Source: Deinococcus taeanensis (GTDB taxonomy: Bacteria; Deinococcota; Deinococci; Deinococcales; Deinococcaceae). Taken from it: a stretch of DNA of 64,000 bases. Made by a program: the position numbers and the translations under genes. This document shows, piece after piece, positions 51,023 through 60,881 of this stretch. Within the stretch, counting starts at the first letter, position 1; each line of letters opens with the position of its first letter. Under the pieces are notes generated by a model. It was given only the letters and a program-made list of their open reading frames with translations. It ran no database searches and had not been told where the DNA came from. Location: contig NZ_CP083455.1 in assembly GCF_020229735.1 (NCBI RefSeq), positions 35,001 through 99,000 of the forward strand. The letters run 5' to 3'.

Positions 51023-52165
51023 TCAGTCGGCCGCTTCGGGCGTGGCGGGAAAGGTGGCGAGTTCGTGGTAGTACGCGTCGCGCAGCACCGGGAGCCGCCC
51101 GGCGTGCTGGATCATGCGGATCATGCCCTGCTCGCTGAGTTTCATGGGGCTGGTCGCGCCGGCGGCGTGCGCGATGTGCTCCTCCTGGATGGTGCCGTCA
51201 ATGTCGGACACGCCCCAGTCGAGGCTCACCTGCGTGAGTTCCGAGCCGATCATCACCCAGTACCCCTTGATGTGCGGGAAGTTATCAAGGTAGATGCGGG
51301 CCACGGCGAGGTTGCGCAGGTCGTCCAGGCCGGTCGTGTACTCGGTCTTTCCGAGGTTCTGCGCGAGGGTGTTGCCCAGCGGCTGGAACGCCAGCGGAAT
51401 GAACGCGTGGAAGCCGCCGCCGAAACGGGCCAGTGAGTCGTCCTGCACGACACGCAGGCGGTGCATGTGATCCAGGCGTTCTTCCAGGGTTTCGATGTGC
51501 CCGTACAGCATGGTGGCGTTCGTGCGCATGCCCAGCGAGTGCGCCTCGCTGTGAATCTGCAGCCACTTCTCGGCCTTGACCTTGTTCTTCGCCACCTGAC
51601 GGCGCACGCGGTCAGCGAAGATCTCCGCGCCGCCGCCCGGCATGGCGCTCAGGCCCGCGGCCTGCAGGTCCTGCAGGACCTCCAGGGTGGGTTTCTTGCT
51701 GATCCGGCTGAGGTGCTCGATCTCCGCGGCGGTGAACGCCTTGACCTGCAGGTCCGGGTACGCTTCACGCAGGGCGCGGACCATGGCGGGGTAGTACGCC
51801 CACGGGTGGTTCGGGTGGTGGCCGCTGCTCATGTGCAGTTCGGTGATGCCCGGCAGGTACCGGCGGCCCACCTGCGCGACCACCTCCTCGGGGCTGTAAT
51901 CCCAGGCGCGCGCCTCGGTCTTGTGCGCGGCGAAAGCGCAGAAGGTGCAGCCCACGTAGCAGATGTTCGTGAACTCCAGGCGCATGGAGTGCACGAAGTA
52001 CACCTTGTCGCCGTGCAGCGCGGTCTTGCGCAGGTTCGCCAGGCGCATCAGGCCGTTCAGGTCGCGGGTTCTGAACAGCTGCATGCCTTCTTCGAACGTG
52101 AGGCGCTGCCCGGCCTCGACCTTCTGGGCGATGGGCGCAAGCGCCGGGTCCGAGAGCCATTTCAT
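51023..52165 (-). CDS. mqnE: Aminodeoxyfutalosine synthase MqnE (radical SAM)
   Basis: MqnE joins 3-enolpyruvyl-benzoate to S-adenosylmethionine, making aminodeoxyfutalosine. The 380 residues include the radical-SAM cluster CYVGCTFCAF (C-x3-C-x2-C), then MSSGHHPNHPWAYY, LSAMPGGGAEIF, RTNATMLYGHIET and QEEHIAHAAGATSP. ATG 52165 is preferred to the much longer upstream reading frame because TATCCT (52172-52177) lies 6 nt before it and MKWLSDP is the usual start. Together with mqnA it covers the first two pathway steps. Confidence 0.94.
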   Translation of the reverse strand: MKWLSDPALAPIAQKVEAGQRLTFEEGMQLFRTRDLNGLMRLANLRKTALHGDKVYFVHSMRLEFTNICYVGCTFCAFAAHKTEARAWDYSPEEVVAQVGRRYLPGITELHMSSGHHPNHPWAYYPAMVRALREAYPDLQVKAFTAAEIEHLSRISKKPTLEVLQDLQAAGLSAMPGGGAEIFADRVRRQVAKNKVKAEKWLQIHSEAHSLGMRTNATMLYGHIETLEERLDHMHRLRVVQDDSLARFGGGFHAFIPLAFQPLGNTLAQNLGKTEYTTGLDDLRNLAVARIYLDNFPHIKGYWVMIGSELTQVSLDWGVSDIDGTIQEEHIAHAAGATSPMKLSEQGMIRMIQHAGRLPVLRDAYYHELATFPATPEAAD

Positions 52166-52288
52166 ACGTGCAGGATACGCCCGCACCCTGCACGGGAATG
52201 TCCCTCTGCCGGAATTGCCTGACTGCCTGTGCCCCCGGTGGAGGGGGCGGCCGGGCGGCGCCGGCGGGTGTGACACAATCTGGTCAGG

Positions 52289-53293
52289 GTGACCTTTTCC
52301 ACCACCGATGCGCAGCGGCAGATTGCCCGCTACCGTTCCCTCGTTCAGGTGACGGCCGCGCTCGCCCGTCATGTGCGGACCGAGGAGCTTCTGCGCACCA
52401 TGCATGTGCAGGTGCAGGCGCTGTTCGCCTCGCCGGTCACGCTGCTCGCGCGCCTGACGCCCGGCGGCGGCTGGACCTGCCAGACGCTGGAAAGTCACCA
52501 CGCCTTCGAGCAGTGGCTGGGCCCCCGGGAGGACGGTCTGCTGGAGCGCGTGCTGGCCGGGCGGCTGCGGCTCGAGAACAACCTGCCCGAGTACCTGGCG
52601 CGCGAGCGGCTCACGGTGGTGCGCGTGCACTACCGCGCGGACCTGCCGCATACCCTCTCGTGGATGGGCGTGCCGCTGCACGTGTCGGGCGAGGTGGCGG
52701 GCGTGCTGTCCGTGCAGAGTTACGAACTGAACGCCTTCACGCCCGAGGACCTGGAGTTCCTGGACCTGCTGGCGGTGCACCTGGGCATCGCGCTGGAGAA
52801 CGCGGCGCTGCACGAGCGGCTGGCACTGGAGGCCAGCACCGACCCGCTGACGGGCCTCCTGAACCGCCGGCAGTTCACGCTGCGCGCTGAGGCGGCGCTG
52901 CGCGCGCCGGGCCCGCAGGCACTGGCGGTGCTGGACGTGCAGGATTTCAAGGCCATCAACGACGAGTGGGGGCACGGCGTGGGCGACGCGGTGCTGCGCG
53001 GCGTGGCGGACGTGCTGCTGGACCTGACTGCCACCCGCGGCGAGGCGTTCCGGCTGGGCGGCGACGAGTTTGCGCTGCTGCTGCCCGGCCCGCTGGCGGA
53101 GGCCACGGCGCGCGTGCGGGATGCGCTGGCGGGCGTGGCGGGGCGGGTATGGCCGGTGGCGCCGTTCCTGAACGTGGGTCTGGCGGCTGCGGACCGCGGG
53201 GAAGCCCTGAGCGAGTGGGTGCGCCGGGCCGACTCGCGGATGTACGCCGCAAAACGCCGCCGCCTGCACCTGCTTGAAGGTGAGGAAACGTGA
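52289..53293 (+). CDS. GAF-GGDEF protein, probable diguanylate cyclase
   Basis: The 334-residue cytoplasmic protein carries a GAF sensor domain (residues ~20-175; YRSLVQVTAALARHVRTEELL, GVPLHVSGEVAGVLSVQSY) and a GGDEF domain (STDPLTGLLNRRQF, LDVQDFKAINDEWGHGVGDAVL, FRLGGDEFALLL). An intact GGDEF active site predicts c-di-GMP synthesis. The Asp of LDVQDFKAIND is kept at the metal position; the inhibitory RxxD site before GGDEF is not evident. The start is GTG 52289. It is divergent from mqnE. Confidence 0.88.
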   Translation: MTFSTTDAQRQIARYRSLVQVTAALARHVRTEELLRTMHVQVQALFASPVTLLARLTPGGGWTCQTLESHHAFEQWLGPREDGLLERVLAGRLRLENNLPEYLARERLTVVRVHYRADLPHTLSWMGVPLHVSGEVAGVLSVQSYELNAFTPEDLEFLDLLAVHLGIALENAALHERLALEASTDPLTGLLNRRQFTLRAEAALRAPGPQALAVLDVQDFKAINDEWGHGVGDAVLRGVADVLLDLTATRGEAFRLGGDEFALLLPGPLAEATARVRDALAGVAGRVWPVAPFLNVGLAAADRGEALSEWVRRADSRMYAAKRRRLHLLEGEET

Positions 53294-53334
53294 GTGGCCG
53301 CGCGTTCAGGGGCGCGGTGCGGTACGCTAAGGAC

Positions 53335-53667
53335 ATGAGCGAAGAGCAGCTTCGTGCTGGAACAGAACCCCGCCCGGCTGCGGAACACTGGACGGTGGAC
53401 GCCCTGGAGGACACCCCACACGGCCCCGTCGCCCGGCTGGAACGCCCGGACGGCCGCACCCTCACCCGTCCCCTGCGCGACCTGCCCGCAGGCACCCGCG
53501 AAGGCGACCTGCTCGCCGTGGACGACGGCCCCGACGGCTTGACCCTGCGCTCCCTTCCCCGCGAGAGCGCCGAACGCCGTGCCCAGGCGCAGGCGCAACT
53601 CGACGCCCTCAACGCCCACGGCCGGGAGCGGCTGCTCACCCAGCCTGAGGGGGAGATCGACCTATGA
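53335..53667 (+). CDS. DUF3006-domain protein
   Basis: This 110-residue protein contains a DUF3006 domain (HWTVDALEDTPHGPVARLE, PLRDLPAGTREGDLLAVDD) followed by a charged helix. DUF3006 genes are typically next to ComEC-like metallo-beta-lactamase genes, as here (4-bp overlap), which suggests a shared unit. ATG 53335 has TACGCT (53323-53328) 6 nt upstream; the longer GTG start at 53290 is less likely. Function unknown. Confidence 0.8.
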   Translation: MSEEQLRAGTEPRPAAEHWTVDALEDTPHGPVARLERPDGRTLTRPLRDLPAGTREGDLLAVDDGPDGLTLRSLPRESAERRAQAQAQLDALNAHGRERLLTQPEGEIDL

Positions 53668-54722
53668 GCGGCCCGAAACGCAAAGCCACTCCCAAGCCCG
53701 CCGCAAAGAAAGCACCGGCCCGGAAAACCCCCCCGAACGCCGGCGCGAAGGCCAGCCGCGGCAGCGCCGAGTCCGGGCCCCGCGTGAAAAGTGCGGCTCG
53801 GCCCGGACCGAAACGGCCCGCGCCGCGGCGCGGGCCCACCCCCTCGGACCTGCTGGGCGTGCTGGTCCTGATCGGAACGGCCAGTCTCGCCGCGTGCGGC
53901 TGGATGCGGCAGGGGGGCAGCGACAGCGGCAGCGCGACCAGCACGAAACCCGCCGCGCCCGGGGGGGAGGTCGTGATCCGCTTCCTGGACGTCGGGCAGG
54001 GCGACTCGGTCCTGATCCAGAGCCCCGAAGGAAAAACGGCCCTGATCGACGGGGGCCGCAGCACGGAACGCATGCGCGACCATATTGCCGAGCTGGGCCT
54101 CGAGAAGCTCGACCTGATGATCGCCTCGCACGCCGACGCCGACCACATCGCCGGTCTCGTGCCCGCCGCCGCCCTGAAACCCCGGGTGTTCGTGAACAAC
54201 GGCCTGGGCGGCACCACGCAAACCTGGGAGCGCCTGGTCAAGGCCCTGCAGGATGTGGACGCCACCTTCACCAAGGCCAGCAACCAGACCGTGAACCTGG
54301 GCAGCGTGAAACTGCGCCTGATTGCCCCCCCGCCCGGCATGGGTGACGATCAGAACGAGAACAGCGTGGGGGTGGCCCTGCAGTTCGGGGAGTTCCGCGC
54401 GCTGATGACCGGCGACAGCGAAACCCCGGAAACCGAAGGGTGGCTCGCGCAGGACCGGGACGACCTGCGCGGCCCGTTCCAGGTGTACAAAAGCATTCAC
54501 CATGGCGCCGCCAATGGGGACAGCGCCGCGTGGCTCGCGAACGTCCGCCCGCAGAACGTGGTGATCAGCGTCGGCACCCCCAATTCCTACGGGCACCCGA
54601 CAAGCAAGGCGCTGAACCTGTACAAGCAGGCCGCGGCGCGTGTCTACCGCACTGACCGCCAGGGGACCATTACTTTCCGCGGCCAGGCCGACGGCACGTA
54701 CACCGCCGACACGGAACGCTGA
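53664..54722 (+). CDS. ComEC/Rec2-like metallo-beta-lactamase, membrane-anchored
   Basis: The 352-residue protein has a highly basic Lys/Ala/Pro-rich N-terminal ~65 residues, then one hydrophobic segment (DLLGVLVLIGTASLAACGW), and a metallo-beta-lactamase domain with the ComEC pattern: IRFLDVGQGDSVLIQSP, LIDGGR, SHADADHIAG, GDSETPE and HHGAANGDS. In ComEC this domain is thought to be the nuclease that degrades one strand of incoming DNA; here it stands alone without the channel. The LxxC-like sequence SLAACG could be a lipoprotein box, but the long charged leader argues for a simple anchor. It overlaps the DUF3006 gene by 4 bp. Confidence 0.85.
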   Translation: MSGPKRKATPKPAAKKAPARKTPPNAGAKASRGSAESGPRVKSAARPGPKRPAPRRGPTPSDLLGVLVLIGTASLAACGWMRQGGSDSGSATSTKPAAPGGEVVIRFLDVGQGDSVLIQSPEGKTALIDGGRSTERMRDHIAELGLEKLDLMIASHADADHIAGLVPAAALKPRVFVNNGLGGTTQTWERLVKALQDVDATFTKASNQTVNLGSVKLRLIAPPPGMGDDQNENSVGVALQFGEFRALMTGDSETPETEGWLAQDRDDLRGPFQVYKSIHHGAANGDSAAWLANVRPQNVVISVGTPNSYGHPTSKALNLYKQAAARVYRTDRQGTITFRGQADGTYTADTER

Positions 54723-54742
54723 GCCGCAGCCCAGTGTGAACG

Positions 54743-54773
54743 CGGGGCGGTCAGGCCTGGCCTGACTGCCCCG
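54743..54773. terminator. Bidirectional terminator between convergent genes
   Basis: CGGGGCGGTCAGGC (54743-54756) and GCCTGACTGCCCCG (54760-54773) form a 14-bp stem with one G-U pair and a 3-nt loop. Confidence 0.8.
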
Positions 54774-54785
54774 TACGCACCCGGC

Positions 54786-56603
54786 CTACGCGAGGGCCCC
54801 GGCGTCCTCCTCGGCCCACAGGGCCCTCATCTCCTCGTGGCGTTCCAGCAGTTCCGGCAGGGTTCCGCCGTCCACGATGCGCCCCGCCTGCATCAGCACA
54901 ATCCGGTCGGCCCGCAGCAGCGCCGCGCGGCGGTGACTGACGACCAGGCACGTGGCGTCCGTCTGCGCCAGGCCCCGCCACAGCTGCGCCTCGGTGCGGG
55001 CGTCGAGCGCGCTCGACACGTCATCAAACACCAGCAGGTCGGCCGGCCGGGCGAGCATGCGTGCCACGGCCGCCCGCTGGATCTGCCCGCCGCTGAGTTT
55101 CACCCCGCGCGCCCCCACCGGCGTGTCCAGCCCGCCCGGGAGGGCCTGCAGGTCAGGTTCCAGCACGGCCAGCTGCACGGCCCGGTTCAGGTGCGCTTCT
55201 GTCTGGCCGCTGGTGATGTTCTCCCGCAGCGTGTCACTGAACAGGTTCGGCAACTGCGCCGTATAGGCCGTGCGGGGCGGCACCAGGAACGTGGCGGGGT
55301 CCTCCAGCCGTTCGCCGTTCCAGCAGACGCAGCCTGACTGCGAGGGAATCAGGCCCAGCACGGCGCGCAGCAGGGTACTTTTCCCGCTGCCGATCCGGCC
55401 GGTGATCACCACGAACTCACCGCGGCGCACGTGGAAACTGGCGTCATGAACACCCAGTCCACCCGGGTGCAGCGCCGTGAGGCCCTCCACGCGCAGTTCC
55501 TGCAGGGGGACGGCCGCCGGTGCCGCCGGGGCAGGTGGCGGGTCGGCCTGCAGGTGCACGTCGTGGTGCGCCACGATGGTGGTGTCCGGCGCGTCCTGCA
55601 GCAGGCGGGTCATGCGGTCGTAACTCACGCCGGTGCGGCGGTGCCGGGCGATGGCGTCCCCGAAGAAGCCCATGCTGCCGGTCAGGCGCGGCAGCAGCCC
55701 GATGAACAGCACGAAGTCGCCGACGTCCAGGGTGCCGCCCCGGACCTTGCTGGCGCCCAGCAGCAGCACCAGACCCACGGCGAGGTTCACCATGTTGGTG
55801 TTCACCCCGCGAATCAGTTCCGTGAGCAGCACGTCACGCAGCGCCGCGTGCCGGCGCGTTTCGCCCAGGGCCCGCAGGTGCGCGACCATGCTGGGTTCCT
55901 GCGCGGCCAGTTTCACGGCGCTGACCGCCCCGAAGGTCTCGCCGATAAAGTCCGTGACGCGCGCCGTGGCCTCCCGCATGCGGCGGCGGTAGGTGCGGAT
56001 GGTGGGGGACAGGCGCTGCACGAACACCACCATCAGCAGCAGCGGCGCGCACACCAGCGCCGTGATCAGCGGGTCCACGCGGGCCATCAGGGTGATCGCC
56101 ACCAGGGAGTACAGCACGAAGCCTGCGCCGTCCACCCACACCTCGGTGTAGCCGGCGACGTCCTCCACATCGTCCCGGAAGCGGCTGACCGCTTCGGCGG
56201 GCGTGTCGGGCAGGCGGCGGGACCGCCGCGCGGTGAGCAGGTAGCCCAGCAGGTTGCGGCGCACCAGGGCGTCCAGGGTGTACCACAGTTCAATCCAGGC
56301 GCGGAACGCGCCGTAGAAGATCCCGAAGCGGCTCAGGCGCACGAACGCGAACCACGCCACGGACACCCACGCTGCGGCCAGGGCTGGGTTTACGGGCGCC
56401 CCGCCGGTTCTGAAAGTATCGGCCTGTTCCAGCGCCCGGAAGACGCCGCTGATCGCCAGGGTCAGCAGGGCCGGACTGGCGTGCACCATGCTCCACATCA
56501 GCAGGTTGAACGCGAACAGGCCGGGCCTGTACCGGAACAGCTCCCGGGAAAGCGCGAAGGTGCGTTCCTTCACGGGGGTCTGGGGGAGGGGAGAGGTGGT
56601 CAT
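54786..56603 (-). CDS. ABC exporter half-transporter with atypical catalytic site
   Basis: The 605-residue product has an ABC membrane domain (residues ~25-330, about six helices) and an ATPase domain: Walker A GRIGSGKSTLL, signature LSGGQIQRAAVARML and Walker B LLVFDDVSSALD. The residue after the Walker B Asp is Asp rather than the catalytic Glu, marking a degenerate ATP site, as in heterodimeric exporters. It overlaps the partner gene upstream by 4 bp. The pair would export lipids, drugs or peptides; substrate unknown. Confidence 0.9.
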   Translation of the reverse strand: MTTSPLPQTPVKERTFALSRELFRYRPGLFAFNLLMWSMVHASPALLTLAISGVFRALEQADTFRTGGAPVNPALAAAWVSVAWFAFVRLSRFGIFYGAFRAWIELWYTLDALVRRNLLGYLLTARRSRRLPDTPAEAVSRFRDDVEDVAGYTEVWVDGAGFVLYSLVAITLMARVDPLITALVCAPLLLMVVFVQRLSPTIRTYRRRMREATARVTDFIGETFGAVSAVKLAAQEPSMVAHLRALGETRRHAALRDVLLTELIRGVNTNMVNLAVGLVLLLGASKVRGGTLDVGDFVLFIGLLPRLTGSMGFFGDAIARHRRTGVSYDRMTRLLQDAPDTTIVAHHDVHLQADPPPAPAAPAAVPLQELRVEGLTALHPGGLGVHDASFHVRRGEFVVITGRIGSGKSTLLRAVLGLIPSQSGCVCWNGERLEDPATFLVPPRTAYTAQLPNLFSDTLRENITSGQTEAHLNRAVQLAVLEPDLQALPGGLDTPVGARGVKLSGGQIQRAAVARMLARPADLLVFDDVSSALDARTEAQLWRGLAQTDATCLVVSHRRAALLRADRIVLMQAGRIVDGGTLPELLERHEEMRALWAEEDAGALA

Positions 56604-58402
56604 GCAAGCACTCCTTCACTTTCAGTGAGCTGCCCGGCGCGCAGCAGCGCCGCGTAGTGACTGCGCGGATCGCGCGCGAGGTCTTCACGGCGCCCGTTCT
56701 CGAGCACCTCGCCGTCGCCGAGGACCAGAATGCGGTCGGCGCGCGCCACGGTGTCCAGACGGTGCGCGATGATGATCGCCGTGCGCCCGGAGAGCAGCCG
56801 GGTCATGGCGGCAGTCAGCAGGGCCTCCGTGGCGGGGTCCAGGCGGCTGCTCGGCTCGTCCAGGATGATCAGGCTGGGGTCGCGCAGCATCACGCGTGCG
56901 AACGCCAGCAGCTGCGCCTCCCCGGCCGACAGGCTCCCGGTGGGCAGCGGCGTGCGGACCCCCTCAGGCAGCCGTTCAAGCCAGGGGCCCAGCCCCACCT
57001 CGCGCAGCGCGGCTTCCACCTGCGCGTCCGTGACGCGCGGATCGAAGAAGCTCAGGTTGTCGCGCACGCTCGCCTGGAACAGCTGGACGTCCTGCGTCAC
57101 GACCGCCACCCGCTGGCGCAGGACGTGCAGCGGTGCGTCCTGCACGTTCACGCCCCCCAGCGTGATGGCGCCGCCCGTCGCGTCGTACAGCCGGGAGATC
57201 AGGCGCGTCAGGGTGGTCTTGCCGCTGCCGGTGCGGCCCAGCAGGCCCACGGTCTGCCCGGCCGGCAGGTCGAAGCTCACGCCACGCAGCACGCCGCGCG
57301 CCTGCTCGACCTCGGGCACGTACGTAAAACTCACGTTCTGGAAGGCCAGCGCCAGCGGGCCTGCCGGGAGAGGCGTGCGGCCGTCCAGCACGGCGCTGCG
57401 CAGCGCCAGCAGTTCCGACACGCGGCCCAGGCTCGCGCCGGCCTTCTGCAGGTCCTGCAGCTGCTGCGTGAGCTGATCAATGGGTTCTTCCACCAGCGTC
57501 ATGTACTGGTACATCAGAAACGCGGTGCCCAGCGTGACCGCACCGGCCGCGTACAGACCCACCGCGGCGCTCAGCACGCCCACGTACCCGATGGCGAACA
57601 GCAGCATGCTCAGCTGCCACACCACGCTCCGGCGCCGCCACGACGCGATGGAACGCGTGAAGAACGTGCGCTGCACCTGCAGGAAGCGCCCCAGGTGGTG
57701 TCCGCCCGCGCCCAGGCTGCGAATGTCATCCAGACCCGCGAGACGCTCCTCGACGAAGCCAAACAGTTTTGCACTCGCCTCACGTTCCAGGCGGGTGGGC
57801 TCCACGCCCAGTTTGCGCACGCGGTTCATGGCCCCCAGCGTGATCAGCGTGAACACCGTGACGCCCAGCCCGATGCGCCAATCCTCCCGGAAGAACATGA
57901 TCAGCGCGCCGGTCAGCAGCAGCGCGGCCCCAAAGACCCGCACCGCGAACTGCGAGAAGAAATTGCTCAGGGCCGTCACGTCGCCGTCAATGCGCTCAAT
58001 CATCTCGCCGGGCGTGCGCTCCTTGTGCTCGCGCATATCCAGGGACAGCAGGTGCGCCATCAGGTCGGCGCGCAGGCGGTTCGTGGCCGTCCAGCCGACC
58101 CGGGCGCCCACGTACGTCGCTCCGGCCGTCATCAGCTGTACGCCCACGGCCAGCGCGATGTACGTGCCGGCCAGACGGGCCAGCAGACCCACGTCCGCCC
58201 CGGCACCCAGCTTGGCGTTGTCCACGAACCGGCGCAGCAGCTGCGGCAGCAGCAGGTTCAGTCCCGTGCCGGACAGCAGCAGCGCCGCGAGACCCGTTAC
58301 CTGCCATTTCAGCGGCCCCAGGTACGTGCCCAGCACGCCCAGCGCGCTGCGGGACCGTTCAGGCGGCGGGACGGGCGGCTCGGCAGGAGCGGAGGACGTC
58401 AT
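56600..58402 (-). CDS. ABC exporter half-transporter
   Basis: This 600-residue partner of the downstream half-transporter has six membrane helices in residues ~25-320, and an ATPase domain with Walker A GRTGSGKTTLTRL, signature LSAGEAQLLAFARV (LSAGE instead of LSGGQ) and a canonical Walker B IILDEPSSRLD with catalytic Glu. Thus the two subunits contribute one consensus and one degenerate site. A hydrophilic, proline-rich N-terminus precedes the first helix. Co-translation is indicated by the ATGA overlap. Confidence 0.9.
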   Translation of the reverse strand: MTSSAPAEPPVPPPERSRSALGVLGTYLGPLKWQVTGLAALLLSGTGLNLLLPQLLRRFVDNAKLGAGADVGLLARLAGTYIALAVGVQLMTAGATYVGARVGWTATNRLRADLMAHLLSLDMREHKERTPGEMIERIDGDVTALSNFFSQFAVRVFGAALLLTGALIMFFREDWRIGLGVTVFTLITLGAMNRVRKLGVEPTRLEREASAKLFGFVEERLAGLDDIRSLGAGGHHLGRFLQVQRTFFTRSIASWRRRSVVWQLSMLLFAIGYVGVLSAAVGLYAAGAVTLGTAFLMYQYMTLVEEPIDQLTQQLQDLQKAGASLGRVSELLALRSAVLDGRTPLPAGPLALAFQNVSFTYVPEVEQARGVLRGVSFDLPAGQTVGLLGRTGSGKTTLTRLISRLYDATGGAITLGGVNVQDAPLHVLRQRVAVVTQDVQLFQASVRDNLSFFDPRVTDAQVEAALREVGLGPWLERLPEGVRTPLPTGSLSAGEAQLLAFARVMLRDPSLIILDEPSSRLDPATEALLTAAMTRLLSGRTAIIIAHRLDTVARADRILVLGDGEVLENGRREDLARDPRSHYAALLRAGQLTESEGVLA

Positions 58403-58468
58403 CCCCCCAGGCTAGGGAACGGTCCGTGAAGTTGCATCCGCCGAGTGGCGCATGGCCCGGGCGGCGCC

Positions 58469-59809
58469 TTAATGGGCCGCGCGCAGCCACGCCTGCCACC
58501 AGCGGTAACTGTCCTTGGGTGTGCGCTCCTGCGTGGCGAAATCCACGTGCACCAGCCCCGAGCGCACGCTGTACCCCTGCGCCCAGGCGAAGTGATCGAG
58601 GAGCCCCTCCACAAACCACGCACCCACTGGCGCGCCCTGCCAGACCGCTTCCAGCGTGGCCTCCAGGTGCCCTTCCAGAAAGCGGATGCGGCCCGCGTCC
58701 CGCACCCGGCCGTCCGGTCCTGGGACGTCCGGCTGCGCAGAACCGGGCAGGGTAACGGCCAGCGGCGGGCAGCTCTCCCCGTACCGGGCACTCAGGCCGG
58801 TCAGCAGCGCTGTGAGCCCTTCAGGGACCACGGCCGCGCCGCCGGTCGTCCGCTCCCGGCCGGGCACAGGTCCCACCTCCACGCCAAAGGGCTGGCCCGG
58901 CGCGGCCCGCACCCACGCCGGCTGTTCGTACGTGACGCCCAGGACCTCCAGGGGCGCGGCCATCACGCCCAGGTCTCCGGGCCGCACGGCCTCCAGCAGC
59001 GCCGGCGCCCGCTCAGCCAGCAGATCCAGCGCCGCCGCCGGGTACGTGCCGCGCAGCAGCGGGTCCGTGAACAGGTGGTTGCGCAGCGCGTCCCAGCGGG
59101 CGGCCGCCTGGACGTCTGCCTCGCGGTCGCTGGCAGGCCAGGCCGGCGCGAACCCGTTCACGATCCCCACCTGCCGCGCGCCCGCTTCCCGCAGCGCCCG
59201 CGCAGCCAGTCCGTGCCCCAGCAGCTGATGGTGCGCGGCCGGGAAGGCCCCCAGACCCAGCGAGCGTCCCGGTGCATGCGTGCCCAGCCCATACCCGCGC
59301 AGCATGACCTCGCCGGGCTCACTCAGGGTCATGAACGCCGCCGCGCGGTCCGCCAGACGTTCCCCGACCACAAACGCGTACTCCTCGAACCGGAACGCGG
59401 TGTCACGGTTCAGCCAGCCGCCCGCGTCTTCCAGCGCCTGCGGCAGATCCCAGTGGTGAAGCGTCACCCACGGCTGCACGCCCGAGTCCAGCAACTCGTC
59501 CAGCAGCCGGTCGTAGAAGGCAAGGCCCGGCACGTTCACCCGGCCGCGCCCCTGCGGCTGCACCCGCGGCCACGCCACACTCAGACGGTAGGCGTCCACG
59601 CCCAGCTCCCGCAGCAGCGTCACGTCCAGTGCGGCGCGGTGGTAGTGATCGCAGGCCACGTCACCCGTACTGCCGTCCGCAGTGCGCCCGGGCGTGTGCG
59701 TGAACGTATCCCAGACACTGACGCCGCGCCCACCCTCCAGCACCGCCCCCTCTACCTGATACGCGGCGCTCGCCGCGCCCCACACGAAGCCGTTCGGAAA
59801 GCCTGACAT
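58469..59809 (-). CDS. Glycoside hydrolase family 1-like protein lacking the catalytic nucleophile
   Basis: The 446-residue product has GH1 landmarks: [44 protein letters not shown], and a TLSEP motif with the acid/base Glu164 (Asn of NEP replaced by Ser). At the nucleophile, the ITENG motif reads VTLPG, so the Glu is Leu354, and in the glycone-binding motif FEWAEGY the first Glu is Ala (FAWAQGY). A conventional retaining beta-glucosidase activity is therefore unlikely. ATG 59809 gives the natural N-terminus. It is divergent from hemC across 70 bp and upstream of the ABC pair by 66 bp. Confidence 0.85.
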   Translation of the reverse strand: MSGFPNGFVWGAASAAYQVEGAVLEGGRGVSVWDTFTHTPGRTADGSTGDVACDHYHRAALDVTLLRELGVDAYRLSVAWPRVQPQGRGRVNVPGLAFYDRLLDELLDSGVQPWVTLHHWDLPQALEDAGGWLNRDTAFRFEEYAFVVGERLADRAAAFMTLSEPGEVMLRGYGLGTHAPGRSLGLGAFPAAHHQLLGHGLAARALREAGARQVGIVNGFAPAWPASDREADVQAAARWDALRNHLFTDPLLRGTYPAAALDLLAERAPALLEAVRPGDLGVMAAPLEVLGVTYEQPAWVRAAPGQPFGVEVGPVPGRERTTGGAAVVPEGLTALLTGLSARYGESCPPLAVTLPGSAQPDVPGPDGRVRDAGRIRFLEGHLEATLEAVWQGAPVGAWFVEGLLDHFAWAQGYSVRSGLVHVDFATQERTPKDSYRWWQAWLRAAH

Positions 59810-59864
59810 CGGCCTATTGTGCGCCGCCCGGACGCGGCACGAGGCAGCGTGCCCCCGGACCGCG

Positions 59865-59870
59865 TATAAT
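59865..59870 (+). promoter_or_regulatory. Consensus -10 box of hemC
   Basis: TATAAT ends 9 nt before ATG 59880, so the transcript would have almost no leader. No good -35 box is visible. Confidence 0.65.
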
Positions 59871-59879
59871 GCGCGGGTT

Positions 59880-60809
<930 letters not shown>

Positions 60810-60881
60810 ACAGGCCCTAAGCCGCGTTCCCTGCGCCCCCGCCGGCCACCCGTCCGGCGGGGGCGCGTTAGCATACCCGTC

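Noticed and set aside
52166..53269. N-terminal extension of the mqnE reading frame (748 codons in all)
   Set aside because: It is antisense to the GAF-GGDEF gene; the MqnE protein begins at 52165 next to its own -10 box.
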